Shown piece after piece: positions 21,967-33,999 of a stretch of 64,000 bases of DNA. Positions within the stretch are counted from its first letter, which is position 1, and each line of letters opens with the position of its first letter. The notes beneath the pieces are model-generated. The model was not told the origin of the DNA, made no database searches, and saw only the letters and a list, made by a program, of their open reading frames with translations. The stretch is from Aplectana chamaeleonis (taxonomy: Eukaryota > Nematoda > Chromadorea > Rhabditida > Cosmocercidae). Both the position numbers and the translations under genes were made by a program. The stretch covers positions 402,501 through 466,500 of the forward strand of contig JAPDOI010000122.1 in the NCBI GenBank assembly GCA_029168955.1. Direction: 5' to 3'.

Positions 21967-24900
21967 TTAAAGTTCTGATAGCGCATACCTTGTGCACTTT
22001 TTTACTCTTCTTCGTTTCGTTTTTACGGCCGCTGGGTCATTACTTATCTCATGTGGACACTTCGACAACAGGTCATTTTGTACCTTAATGGGTTCTCCAT
22101 CCGCCCCTATCCTCGTTATTAACGCGGATGTGTCGAATGTCTGCAATACTCGGTAAGGCCCATCCCACTCTATTGTAAGTTTCGGGTGCTTCCCTTTGAT
22201 TTTCTCTCGGGGAAGCTACACGAATACTCGTTCGCCCACGCAGGGAGAGTAAGGGGTCGCGACGTTATTGCGAGCGTCATAGGCTTGCTTCATTTTAGCC
22301 CTATAAGCCTTTGAATGTTCACCATTCTCTTCTCGGATGGCTTGCATCCCTCTCAAAAGCTCTGTTTTGTAATCGTCAACATTGACGAAGTACTTCGAAA
22401 CATCACTCCCTGGTATTGTGCTTGGAGGCATCACTGGGTCGAATCCGTGCAAGACGAAAAATGGGCTCTCCCCAGTTGCTTCATGGGGGATAACGTTACA
22501 CGCGTACACCACATTGGGCAACATAAGGTCCCATTTATCAGGAAATTCCACTTTTTTCTTGAGAATTCGCTGCAGCGTTCCAATGGCCCTTTCGCTGACA
22601 CCATTCTCTCTCGAATTATAGCCCATAGTAACAGAGTGTTTAATACCCGCTACTAATGCTAATTCTTCGAGAAGAAAATTCAAAAATTCCGTCCCCTGTT
22701 CTGTATGGATCTGTTTGGGCCATCTTCTTCCCTCACATATCCAGCGGTGAAACAGGGTCGTGGCTACAGTTGCTGCGGTTTTATCCGGTATCGCATAACC
22801 TCCAACCCACTTTGAGAAGTGATCAACTACCACCAGCACATACCTCTTTCCACTAAGGCTAAGGCTCATATCCAGAATATCCGCTGCCACAATCTCAAAT
22901 GGCCTCCCTGTTACAAATGGCTTGAGTGGTGGCATCATTCGTCGATGAGGGTTTGTCAGCAAACAATTTCTGCAGGCTTTTGTCCATCGAAAAATATCGC
23001 CGGACATGCCTTTCCAGAAAACTATCTTTCGAAGTTTTACCAATACCTTTTTCGCTGAATGATGACCTGCTAGTGGGCCACTGTGATTTTCCTCAAAAAC
23101 CGTTTTCCTTTGGTTCTTTGGGACTACAAGTGCAGCAGGCCCATTCTCCAGTTGAATCTTCAGGTTGCCCTCACCCAGTATGAAATCCGCAACCAAAAAC
23201 CTTTTCTGAAGTCCTGGCAGTTTAACTTCCTTGTCCACCTCATTTCTCTCTAATGCCTTTATCACAGGCCCATATTCACTGTCCTGCCGAAGTTCAGTCA
23301 ACCATTCAGAGTCCTTATGCGTAGAAATGCAACAAACTATATGCTCATCTCCCGCACCTGTCTCTTTGACTTCCTCTGCATTTATCGGTATGCCTCGTGG
23401 TAACGCATCCGCTACGGGATTTGCTTTACCCTTCACATACTCGATTTCTAGCCGATATTGTTGGATCTCTGAGGCCCACCTTAGTACTCGACCAGAAACA
23501 TTTGCGCGACGGAACAAAGCAGTTAGAGGTGCATGATCAGTTCTCGCAATCACCTTCATTCCATACACAAAGAAATGGAATTTCTTGAGCGCGAAAACCA
23601 AAGTTAGCGCCTCGAGGTCCGTAATGTGGTAGTTACTTTGCGCCTTAGACAAGCGTTTCGACACAAAGTAGATCGGATGAAGCATCTCATCTTTTCCTTG
23701 CTGGCGTAACACCGCGCCTACTCCTAGCTGAGAAGCGTCGGAATAGATGATGTATGGATTCTTGCCAGACTGCGCGCCCTCAATATCCGGCTGTGCTATA
23801 ACCGGCGTCGTAGTCAAAACCTCTTTGAGTGCAACGAACGCTCTTTCCTGTGCATCACCCCAGTCCCATGACGTTTTTGTGCTCGTTAGAGAGAACAACG
23901 GACCAGCTATTTTAGAGAAATTCAGCACGAACTTCCTACATCAACTGCATAACCCGAGAATGGTTCGCAGCTCAGCTAGATTCGTCGGCCTGAGATACTC
24001 CTTGATTTTCGCCACTTTTTCGTGATCTACATGGACTCCACTACCTTCCAGTTCATGCCCTAGGAAAGCGACTCTGTCCGCGAGTAGAATGCATTTTTGC
24101 GGCTTAAGGCGTAAATTTGCTTTCAGCAGCGCTCCCATGACCATTTTTGCGACCTCGTAATGCCTCTTTTCTGATTCAGTTGCGATTAAGATGTCTTCGA
24201 TATAAACGAAGACTTCTTTGTTTTTCAGGTCACGCAAAACTGAGTCCATGAGCCGTTGGAAAACAGCAGGCGACGTTGTCAATCCGAAAGGCAGAACGTT
24301 AAATTGAAACAAGCCTTCGGAAGTCGTAAACGCGCTTTTTTCCTTCGCCGACTCGGCTAGGGGTATTTGCCAATAACCCGACGCCATGTCGAGCGTACTG
24401 AAGTATTTTTTACCTTGCAGGCTCTGTAACATGACATCTATCCCTGGTAAAGGATAGGCGTCATGCTTCGTACACTTGTTTAGCTGCCGGTAATCAATAC
24501 ATTCCCGGAGACTTCCATCCTTCTTCCGCACCAGTACTACCGGAGAAGCCCATGCAGAATTGAATTTTTCAATTATTCCTCTTTGTAATAAAGCGTTTAA
24601 TATGTCCTTAAACTCATCGCGAGCCCCTATTGGTACGGATCTCGTCTTTTGTCGTATTGGTTTTGTGTCGCTTGTATCGATGTCATGAGCAACAAGAGAG
24701 GTTTGTGTAAGCTCACTATCTTCCACTGCAAAAACTTGATTGTAATGCTCAACAATCTCTTGCATTTCGTGCGATAGTTGCTTTCCTCCCTTTTTAGCTA
24801 CCAACATCTCCAACAAGGTTCCCATACGCTCTTCTTTAGAGAAGGAATCCTTCTTACTGCATAGCAAGTCCGTGGGGTCTTCAGGCCGGTGTTCATTCCA

Positions 24901-26529
24901 GCTTACTTTCTCCCATTCTCCCACTTGCTGACCATTTCCAGACACCATAGGTTCATCCGACGTATTGACTATTGCTACCATAGCTGAACCTTCCGTGTTG
25001 AAATTGCAGATACCACTAGCAATTTTTCCATCATTTGGATGAAATATCGCTTGCTGATCGTGTATACCACCTTTGAGTTTCAAACATTGGGTTTCTCCCG
25101 GCGCTACGTACACCCTTCCTGCTACAACCGCTAGTGATTTCTCACTGTTGTCGCAGTCCTGTGATATCTCTAGGATTCCTGACCCTAACGAATTTTCTGC
25201 GTCTGGACCGATATCTACGACAGTCACCTCTGACGCCCTTAACGTCCGAGTTGCCTTACTGACGTAGAGTCCCATTGAAGGCATAGCATTTGTACCCAAT
25301 ATTAGCATATCATCCTTGTTCAAAGAGTTATACATTTGTACAATTGCTTCTTGGTCATCAGTTTTGTCCGCAACCGTCACCTCTACCACAGTTAAACTTC
25401 AAGATGCATCAATGACGCTAATGGAATCCGACATGGGCAATTCTTTAACCTGGGTATCAATGTCAATCCCATTGATGACGGTTCGCTGCAAAATCCTGAC
25501 AGGCAATATTGAAACCTCTGATCCAGAATCTAGCAAGGCTTCTACTGTTTGACCCAATATGTCCACCTTTATTGTTGGCCGATCACCAATCAAGCGTGGA
25601 ATCATTTGCGTACCAACACTAGCTGTTCGGTGAACTGACCTCACTGACTTGCATGCCTTTACTATACGTGCAGACAGCGAAGTTGGTTTTCGCGTGCCAT
25701 TCCTTTGTGGTTTCTTACAGTCACGTGCTTTGTGTCCTACCTCTCCACAGTTTAAGCACTTGAAATACCGCGCTTTGACCTCTTTAGGCTGTTCCGACTT
25801 TCCATTGGACGACTGCGGTTTCTTTTTGGATGCTGTGACACCCCTATCTTTACCACTGCCATACCTACCCTTATCGGGATACCTACTCTTTGGGTGGTCA
25901 TGCACTCTGCTCCGCTGCATCAGGCGTCTCCGCTCTACCCGCATAGCAGCTTGCTTCAGCTTTCCATACATATCCGCACCAGTTCCCTCTAAGATTTCCT
26001 GTAGGTTACAGGCCTCGTCCCAATGCACTAGCTGTTCATAAAGAAGGTCTGCTCTCACCACTGAAAGCGCCTTTTCTTCCAGTTCTGGGTAAGACCTCCG
26101 CGTCAATTTCTCTAAATCTACGCAGAAATCAACCACGGATTGAGATTCGGCTTTTTGCAATTTGCGCAGATTCTCTAATGCCACAACTTTTTTGTTGCGA
26201 TTTTCGGACCTACACAAATCAAACATAGCCTTGACTAGGACTCGGTATCCACACCTTTTCTTGTCTTTTGGAAGGGCATCATACTGCGCTCTAGCTTTGC
26301 CTGCCAGCTTAGCCTTAAACAGTGCACAGCGTTCACTATCCTCCCAATGTTTAGATGGGTACTTAAGTTCAAATGCTTCCTTGAAACTTTCAAACCCATA
26401 GTCTTTATCCCTACCGGAATAAACTTTGACCTCTGGGACAGCAGCGAACTTGAGATACTCACCCATCACACTTTCTCGGTGCCTACGGGTTGTCCCACCC
26501 CCCTGGGCTTTTTTCTCCCTCATTATCAC
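21967..26529 (-). pseudogene. Ty3/gypsy Gag-Pol, one frame with three in-frame stops
   Basis: A single frame runs from ATG at 26529 to TAA at 21967-21969, broken only by stops at 25399-25401, 23941-23943 and 22216-22218. Order: capsid-like Gag; zinc knuckle CLNCGEVGHKARDC near 25720-25760; protease site ALLDSGSEVSILP near 25530; RT with SPVVLVRKKDGSLREC, FSTLDMASGYWQIPL and VYIEDILIA (24193-24204 is YIED, where YxDD is usual). RNase H follows with IIYSDASQLGVGAVL, DLEALTLVFAL and RTDHAPL. Integrase has an H-H-C-C finger (GHHSAKKVLVKL ... CRNCLL), AADILDM, IHTEQGTEF where HxDxGxxF is usual, and ENGVSERAIGTL. A chromodomain is not seen. The sense continues across each stop, so decay looks recent. 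Confidence 0.9.
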
Positions 26530-27299
26530 TACCCGAGTTTAATGAGGAGTGAATAGACATGCCCGGCTCTGATGCCGTCCTGCTTGACGTAGCGCTGGAG
26601 GTCGGCGTTCGACAGCCCCTCCAGTGCACCGGATTGGAGCAACCAGTCTGTAATTGTCCAAAATTATCAAGCACATTTGGCACACCTTCATGAATACTAG
26701 AGATGTTACCTGGAAGAATTGGGGTTTCTCCCTGCCCATTGGACATCCGCTCTCGTTCCTCTAGCTCAGCAATGCGTCGCTTTTGGCTCTCGACTTGAGC
26801 CTCGAGTGCAGGAGTTTTTACCCTCCGTTTGACCTCCTCAGGCTCACAAAGTAACTTCCTAGCTACTTTATTCAGACTTTTTTCTTTCCCTAATAGCTCC
26901 TCTAACCTCTCAATGAGGGCACCTGCTTCAACACATCCTAAGCGTTCTGTCGCTACACCTAGAATGGCTGCGTCCGCGAAAGTTTTTTTCAATCCCTTTT
27001 GTCAACTTGCGCAAACCTCGCAATGTAGACGTCACCTCCTTCTCAAGTGCCGCTTCAATTTTATCCCTATTTGCATCACCAATTCGCAAATGTTTTGCCA
27101 CCTGGCTGCGCAAATTTATTCGCATGTGTTTCAGCGTATGTGTAATTTGCCGACATACCTCAACTCCATGCTCTGACGCAGAGTCCGAGTAGTCGTCCAG
27201 CAATGCGCTGACTTCCGCATGGTCGAATTCCATGACTTGATCAACATTATCCACATGGTCTGCCATATCGCCACAATCGGCTTTATCTGAAACAGACAT
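26483..27299 (-). pseudogene. Ty3/gypsy 5' gag-region frames
   Basis: Two overlapping minus-strand frames precede the main Gag-Pol frame: 27299-26928 (123 aa, acidic start MSVSDKADCGDMADHVDNV, then a helical basic region) and 26992-26483 (169 aa, with coiled-coil-like ALEAQVESQKRRIAELEERE). The frames differ by one base from each other and from the frame starting at 26529. They may be the N-terminal part of Gag split by frameshifts, or a separate small leader ORF. No family is recognised. Confidence 0.5.
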
Positions 27300-27662
27300 G
27301 TTCTTTTGTGCTAGTTAACACACACTGAAAATTGCGTGCGTTCACGATCTCAACACAATCTATGTGTAGCACAGGATTTCCCGTGACTGTCCTGACTATT
27401 TGCTATGCCAACCCACGTTAGGTACGCGTAGGCTGACCTCGCCAATAGTCAAGACACCACAGTATCAACAGCTGTCAAGAGCTGGTACTGCTGATTGATT
27501 GCCACCCAGTTAAGGGCCGACAGAAGAGTTTCAGATTGACACCCAATAAAGAGCCGACAATCCGATGGAGAATCTTGACCAACCAAAATAGTCAGCCAAT
27601 AGTCACAAATGAAATCGTAGACTTGTAAACCTCGCTTGGAGTTGATTTGGCTATGGCCCCCA
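27300..27662 (-). other. Ty3/gypsy 5' leader with putative primer-binding site
   Basis: This is a non-coding stretch between the 5' LTR and the first ATG on the minus strand. Directly inside the LTR the minus strand reads TGGGGGCCATAGCCAAATC, starting with the TGG expected of a site pairing to the CCA end of a tRNA. I cannot name the tRNA without a search. Confidence 0.5.
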
Positions 27663-28703
27663 AGTAAGGATGAGTGGTAGTGTGTATGTATGGTTACGGT
27701 TTCCAACCGCTGCGAGGTTCACAAAAGACTAAGATAATATTTATGACTAAAAACTATATTTGGGACAATCAATCAGTTGAGACAGCTATGACGATGATGT
27801 GGCGCAGAGTAACGGTTTCCTAGGCCAGTGGTGCAGGATGTCGTTGAACGGCGGCGAGGTGAAGTTCCAAACGTCACGGCGAAATGCGATTCCAAAAGGT
27901 TGCAGCGGGTTAGGATGGCAAAAAGGCGCACGTCGTCCAGCGGCGATGCTAACCCGGGTGGAGGACCCTAAGACCCCTAGAAGATCCAGAGCAGGGACGA
28001 GCGGAAATTTTTTTCTGAACTTCGGAAATCGGAAATCGGAAGGACCTTCTCAATTTCGGAAATCGGAATTCGGAAATCGGAACGCCAAAAACCATCGGAA
28101 ATCGGAATGCGGAAATCGGAAATACATTCAGTGAAGTTCTTAACGCCCCCCCCTGGTGACTGCGCTTACCGAAAAAACTTGAACTCATCCTTCTTTACTG
28201 AAAGTTTTCATGCAAACACAATTAACTCTGGCTTTGTGAAAAGTGAAAACGGACCTCGAATCCGAATTCAGCTCCTAAAATAACCCTCTGGGGATTTTGG
28301 CCAGGAGAGCGTAAAAATTTTTATCTCGTGAATATTTCCGATTTCTTCCGCATTTTCAGACTTTTTTTCGGAAATCGGAATTCGGAAATCGGAAGGCCAA
28401 AACCCATCGGAAATCGGAATTCGGAAATCGGAAATCGGAATTCTGCTCATCCCTGATCCAGAGGAAGGAAAACGAGAGAACTGCCGATCTCTTCGCTCAC
28501 GGCCCCTCGTCCCCTTTTCTGTCCCGCGCAAATCGACCGCTTCCGGTTTGGAATCGCTCTGGCCGCAATGCGGCGGCAATTCAAAATTTGACCAAATCCG
28601 TCCGCAGTGCACGTCGTGCACTCTTTCGTGACGTCTTTTTTTAATGTTTCTGTTTTAAACTCTTTGAATGTAACATTTTTCATTTCCATCCATACCAGCT
28701 ACA
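27663..28703 (-). repeat. 5' LTR of the Ty3/gypsy element, split by a hAT MITE
   Basis: The LTR sequence is divided by a 464-bp MITE plus its 8-bp target duplication. Subtracting those 472 bp from 1041 leaves 569 bp, exactly the length of the other LTR. The two LTRs differ by scattered single bases, so the insertion is not brand new. The outer end GCTACA meets the CAGG target duplication at 28704-28707. Confidence 0.92.
27992..28455. mobile_element. hAT-type MITE with CGGAAAT arrays, inside the gypsy 5' LTR
   Basis: The ends are CAGGGACGAGCGGAA and, on the opposite strand, CAGGGATGAGCAGAA. A perfect 8-bp duplication ATCCAGAG lies at 27984-27991 and 28456-28463; the intact LTR at 20068-20636 has a single copy. 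Both ends are filled with repeated GGAAATCGGAA words, in direct array and apparently acting as subterminal sites. There is no coding sequence. Confidence 0.95.
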
Positions 28704-28754
28704 CAGGGAAGGGGGCAAAGATCGGAGGGTACCACACAGGATTGAGCTGTTTTT

Positions 28755-31306
28755 TTGTTGAATGCAAGGAGCGTAGTGAATAAAATCCACCACCTCCATC
28801 ATTTCTTGTCTTCACATAATCCCGATTTATTATTTGTCACTGAAACTTGGCTTTCATCTATTATTCGTGATAGCGAAATATTAGGTGGACTTCCCTACAA
28901 GATTTTTAGGAATGATCGTGGGAATGGTAGAGGTGGAGGTGTATGTTGTTTGTATAGGGACACTCTCTGCATTTCACAAAAACTCTACGATTCTGATACG
29001 AACGCTGAATATTTATGCTTAGAACACGTGTTTCCTCTTTCTCTGAATAAGTTGAGATTTGTTCTCATTTAAAGACCTCCCAATTTATCTAATAGTGATG
29101 ACCAATCTATATTGCAACTGCTAAATGACGTGTGCTCGTGTCCTGGTCCTCTAGTGTTATCGGGTGATTTTAACTTGAGCGTTGACTGGGAAACTTTGCG
29201 TTCAGAGAACTCTCCATCTAGAAAATTTGTAGATTTCTTCCAGAGCCTGAACTTGCAACAAATCGTTGGCGATAGTACAAGAGAAAACGCGATTCTCGAT
29301 ATTATTTTGACTTCCCGTTGCTCCTGCGTTGAAATGGTTTACCTTGCTCCTCTCCATACCTCTGACCACAAAGTTGTTGGTTTTGTTATGTGTGCCGATA
29401 ACGAGGATAGAATTACCTCATTACAAATGCCTTTGCCTGATTTCAGTTCAGCAGATTTCAAAGCTCTGAATACGTATCTCAGCTGTGTTGACTGGTGGAC
29501 AGTATTCCAAAATTACTCATTGATAGACGATGCTTGTATGAGGTTTTGCTCGGTTATTTACACGGGTCTGGGTCAATTTGTTCCTTTCAAAATACCATCT
29601 CTCGGACAGGTTAACTATCCTAAACACATTCAAAATCTTCTTGATCAAAAACAGCGCTTACTTCGTGACGCAGGGAATGACTTAGCCAATCCTGTTTACA
29701 AAAAAAAATCTGTTCTGACATCAATTTTTACACCAAACGATTCCATGCCAATCTCGAAAAGCGTTTAGCAAAAAAATCTTCAACAAAACCATTTTTTAAC
29801 TTGATGGGAAGCTTCCTGTACTGAAAGATCTAGATGGAGAATCCTATGCTGAAGACACCCAGAAGGCTGAGTTGTTAGGAACATATTTCTCTAGTGTTCT
29901 TTCGGAGGCAACTCATAGTGATTTCATCTCCGGTGTGACCAGCCTGCCATCTATCCCCTCTATGGGAACCATATCTGCCGATCCCCATCAGATACTGAAG
30001 TATTTGCAGTGTTTGAAACCATCTGCTTCCGCCTCATTTGATGGGTACCTCGGATAGTTTACAAAAAATGCGCTACGAACCTGTACCGACCGCTCTCCAT
30101 GATTTTCAATATATCCCTTCTGACTGAAAGTGTTCCTTCAATGTGGAAAAATGCTATAGTAACGGCAATTCCAAAGGTTCCCAATTCATGCTTGGTGACA
30201 AATTTCGGACCCATCAGTATAACACCAACACCAATGGAAATACTTGAAAAAATAATAAGAGATAGGATAGAGGACTGGCTCTCGCGACACCGCCTACTTC
30301 CGCCTGAACAACACGGGTTTTCGAAAGGCGCTTCCACTACAACGCAACTGATTGATAGTACATTTGATTGGTGTTCAGCATTGAACAATAATCGTTCTGT
30401 GAACATCATTTACTTCGATCTCTCCAAAGCTTTCGATAAAGTTAATCACTCTAAGCTATTGTCAATCCTAATTCGGATAGGTATTGATGGTGGTTTATTG
30501 AAATGGGTTGAATCGTATCTACAGGAACGGAAAATGTGGGTAAAAGTGGAAAAATGTTTTTCTTCGCAGTTTGCATGCCCTAGTGGTGTCCCCCAAGGTG
30601 GGGTATTGTCCCCTCTTCTCTTTAGTATTTATTGCTTCGACTTGCCGAGGCTGCTGAGAACCCACACTTCTATTAAGGTCCAAATGTATGCGGACGATAT
30701 CAAAGTTTATGGGGAGTATAGTAGTAATGACAAGTCTGTGGTTTTTTCTGCTCTGACAGAATCGATTAGAAGATTGATGGAGTGGTCAGAACTTTGGGAT
30801 ATTCCCATAAACCTGTCGAAAACCTTTGTTGTTCACATGGGAAAGAGCCCGCCTTTACATTACAAATGCGGTGACATTATTCTAAACATACGCAATAAAG
30901 TTAAAGACTTGGGAGTTACTATTAGTGACCACTTGGACTTTTCTTCCCACATTCATGAAACAGTTCGTAAAGCACTGGGCACAGTCTTTTTCTTATTCAG
31001 GAACATACATAGCAAAGATAGTCATATTTTCCTCAGACTTTATAAAACATACGTTCTTCCCCAGCTTGAGTATGGCAGTCAGGTATGGAGCCCACAGAGC
31101 AAAAAACTCCAAATCAAACTAGAGAAGGTCCAACAAACGTTTACACGCATTCTCATGTACAGAGTCGCTCCCAATCCTGGGTACCCTCGTTCGATGCCTA
31201 GTTACACAGAAGGACTGCAATACTTCAAACTTAATAGCTTGTTGTATCGTAGTTTCAAATGATATGGTGTTTTGCTTTCGTATCTTACGTGGGGAGTGTC
31301 GACTTA
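28755..31306 (+). pseudogene. LINE ORF2: endonuclease and reverse transcriptase (CR1/Jockey type)
   Basis: An apurinic-endonuclease-like domain begins with LLNARSVVNKIHHL at about 28755 and shows FVTETWLS, GRGGGVCCLYRD, LVLSGDFNLSVDW near 29160 and LHTSDHKVVGF near 29355. A TAA (29070-29072) and a TAG (29766-29768) interrupt the frame, and 29770-30059 reads in another frame (KAELLGTYFSSVL). The RT covers 30099-31262: TAIPKVPNSC, PEQHGFSKGASTTTQL, YFDLSKAFDKVNHSKLL, SGVPQGGVLSPLLFSIY and QMYADDIKVYG, with intact YADD at 30687-30698. A TGA at 31260-31262 precedes the last residues before the 6.1-kb insert; the C-terminal end lies at 37384-37608. The domain order matches CR1-type LINEs, which insert by target-primed reverse transcription. 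Confidence 0.9.
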
Positions 31307-31589
31307 CCCCCTTTCATACTTCGAAAACGGAAATCGCAGAAATCTGCGAGAAAAATCGCTGAAATCCGCGATCTTTGTCGCTGTTATTACGGATTTCCCT
31401 AGAAACAGGCTAATCGTGCGAGGACCATCTGACATCACGGGTAGGGACGCAGAGGGATCTTTGTAGTATTGAAGGGGATGGATTTCGTTCACTTTCTGAG
31501 AGAGGTTTGCACTCAGTAAATGCGCCTTCTTCTGTTTGGGGAGGTGAATGCTCCGTACAATGCGACAAGACCAGAAGTAGATCTCTGGC

Positions 31590-32240
31590 CACCGTACGGA
31601 GTGGAAAGTGTTGCAAGGAGTGAGCAGGACTTTGGAGGAATTGTGCAGGACGTCATTGATGATGCGCAGGACTTCAGTGGGGATGTGCAGGACTTTAGGG
31701 GGAGTGTGCAGGAAGTGATAGAAAGTGTGCAGGACACCAGTGGGAGTGTGCAGGACGTGATAGAAAAAAAGCAGGACGCCAGTGGGAGTGTTTAGGATTA
31801 AGGGGGGAGTATACAGAACGTCATAGAAACTGTGCAGGATTTTAGTGGGAGCGTGCAGGAAGTGATAGAAAGTGTGCAGGAAGTCAGAAAGTGTGCAGGG
31901 ACACCAGTGGGAGTGTGCAGGATGTGATAGAAAGTGTGCAGGACTTCAGTGGGAGTGTGCAGGACGTGACAGAAAGTGTGCAGGACACCAGTGGGGAGTG
32001 TGCAGGATTTGGGGGAATTGTGCAGACAGAACGTCATAGAAACTGTGCAGGATTTTAGTGGGAGCGTGCAGGAAGTGGTAGAAAGGGTGCAGGACAGCAG
32101 TGGGAGTGTGCAGGCCGTCATAGAAAGTGTGCAGGACACCAGTGGGAGTGTGCAGGACGTGATAGAAAAAATGCAGGACTTTAGTAGGAGTGTGCAGGAC
32201 GGGATAGAAAGTGTGCAGGACTTCAGTGGGAGTGTCAGAT
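31590..32240 (-). repeat. 42-bp tandem array, left arm
   Basis: About 15 diverged units follow the pattern GTGCAGGAC-TTCAGTGGGA-GTGTGCAGGAC-GTGATAGAAA, each made of two related 21-bp halves. It is the inverse of the array at 32735-33365, which has the same length. Short open frames on both strands come from the unit length being a multiple of three. Confidence 0.9.
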
Positions 32241-32734
32241 GAACGACAGCAGGAGCCTGAATAACAAGCTGCACGTCTTTCTGCTGCGGGCTGTCCAGTA
32301 AATTGCAGCAGAAGCAGACTTGTGCACACTCTTCGAGCTGTCCTGCTCGAGAATTGGGATCAGAATGTCATTTTTCCTAGATTCTCGGACCGGGCATCGC
32401 ATTTGTTTATCTAAAGTCTGTACGCATCGCACTGATACTGACACGGATCGCACTGATGTGTTATAATATACGTGCACCGAGTTTGCGCCAACGCGAAATA
32501 AGAATCGCAAAGTACGACTGCGATCCGTGCCCAGTGTAGATGGACAAATGCAATACACGGTCCAAGAATCCAAAAATATGATTTTGTTATCCAAATACTC
32601 GTACAGGACAGCTCGGAGAGTCCGCCGAAGTTTGATGCCGCTGCGCAGTACCAGACAGCACGCAGCAGAAAGGCGTGCAGGTTTTTGCCAGGTTTCTGTT
32701 TCTGCCCATCTGCGCACTGTCACTGAAGTCTGGC
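32241..32734. repeat. palindromic core between the mirrored arrays
   Basis: The left part (CTAGATTCTCGGACCGGGCA near 32376, CAGCAGAAGCAG near 32305) is the imperfect inverse of the right part (ACACGGTCCAAGAATCC near 32556, CTTTCTGCTGCG near 32270 paired with CGCAGCAGAAAG near 32660). The centre, near 32440-32500, holds CACGGATCGCACTGAT and CGAGTTTGCGCCAACGC, a motif pair found again near 45650-45750 and in part near 47040-47130. Confidence 0.75.
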
Positions 32735-33365
32735 TCACTTTCTATGACGTCCTGCACACCTCCCACTGGAGTCCTGTACACTTTCTATGATGTCCTGCGC
32801 ACTTTCTATGACGTCCTGCACGCTCCCCCAAAGTCCTGCACACTCCCACCGGAAGTCTTTCACACCCCCACCGATGTCCTGCGCACTTTCTATTACGTCC
32901 CGCACACTCCCCCAAAGTCCTGCACACTCCCAAAGTCCTGCACACTTCCACTGATGTCCTAGACACTCCCACTGATGTCCTGTGCACTTTATGTGACGTC
33001 CTGCGCACTCCCCCTAAAGTCCTGCACACTCTCACTGAAGTCTTGCACACTCCCACTGATGTCCTGCGCACTTTCTATGACGTCCTGCACTCTCCCTAAA
33101 GTCCTGCACACTCCCCCTAAAGTCCTGTACACTCCCACTGATGTCCTGCACACTCCCACCGATGTCCTGCACACTTTCTATCAGGTCCTGCACACTCCCA
33201 CTGATGTCCTGCGCACTTTCTATGACGTCCTGCACACTCCCCCTAAAGTCCTGCACACTTTCTGTGGTGTCCTGCACACTCCCACTGATGTCCTGCGCAC
33301 TTTCTATGACATCCTGCACACTCCCCCGAAAGTTCTGCACACTCCCACTGAAGTCCTGCGCATTA
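32735..33365 (+). repeat. 42-bp tandem array, right arm
   Basis: About 15 units with the pattern CACTCCCACTGATGTCCTGC-GCACTTTCTATGACGTCCTG. It mirrors 31590-32240, so a single strand could fold into a very long hairpin. This is a diverged subfamily of the same unit that fills 34.0-36.9 kb. Confidence 0.92.
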
Positions 33366-33429
33366 TTATACACAACCAGCGGCGTCGGCCGGCTGACGCC
33401 GGCCTCTGCCGCTGGGGCCCGGCTGCGCC
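33366..33429. repeat. GCCGGC-rich inverted segment
   Basis: Between the array and the shared module lies a short, very GC-rich stretch with repeated GCCGGC/GGCGTC/GCGCCGGCCC words that can form several small hairpins. Its GC content stands out from both neighbours. No coding role is visible. Confidence 0.6.
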
Positions 33430-33790
33430 GGCCCATTTGCCGGCTTCGCCGGCATATTGGGTATAAGGCAAATAACTCGGTGCTTTCTTTCTTCCTGCGC
33501 CGGCCCATAAGCTGGTTTAGGCGGCAACACTTAAACCATCGGAAATCACAAAGCATTCCAAACCTTGCTACGCCCGTTTACCTCCTTATCTGTACCGTGA
33601 CACACCGGTCGTTCTTCCGTTTTATAAGATCCTGAACTGGCCTCTGATTTATCTTAATTTTTGTCATGATAAGGACAACCGCTGTTTGGAATTTACTAAA
33701 CGTTTTCATGATCAACCGACACAGCCTGCTACTTTTATTCCCAAATAAATTAGAATGATGTTTGTGTTTCATGGATGCAGATTTTGATTA
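33430..33790 (-). repeat. module shared with 1330-1640, inverted
   Basis: On the minus strand it reads nearly the same as 1330-1640, with an added segment near 33580-33635. Both copies lie between 42-bp satellite sequence and unrelated DNA. Short peptides such as KTFSKFQTAVVLIMT and a WFKCCRL segment are conserved between the copies, but no continuous ORF is present. Confidence 0.7.
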
Positions 33791-33999
33791 ACTCTTATTT
33801 TCATCGTATATAAACCCGATTTAGAAAAGTTAGTGCATATAAACAGCTAAGCAGTTGAATTGAGTGGTGAAGGGTAGGGGACCTGAAGAAAGGAGTGGTG
33901 TACGCTCTCTTTTAGACGCACATAGTGATTCTGAAGTAATGCGCGCTCTCTCTCTCTTGAGTCTCACACGTTTTCTGCGGCGTCCAACGCTTCCTTTTG
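33791..33999. other. spacer between the shared module and the main satellite array
   Basis: An AT-rich to mixed 200-bp stretch with a CTCTCTCTC run near 33950 that leads into the first recognisable satellite units (GGGTCTCACACACTT). No gene is present. Confidence 0.5.

Larger units (their letters stand above)
20068..28703 (-). mobile_element. Ty3/gypsy LTR retrotransposon, near full-length, inserted in the LINE
   Basis: Two direct LTRs (20068-20636 and 27663-28703) bound Gag-Pol frames on the minus strand. A 4-bp duplication CAGG flanks it (20064-20067 and 28704-28707). On the minus strand the LTR begins TGTAGCTGG and ends CCTTACT. The internal region starts with TGGGGGCCATAGCC, a plausible tRNA primer site (TGG at the LTR junction). 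The order from the 5' LTR is gag, protease, RT, RNase H, integrase, then an extra ORF of unknown role. The segment before the 3' LTR is unusually C-rich on the coding strand rather than purine-rich. Several stops make it non-autonomous as it stands. Confidence 0.9.
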
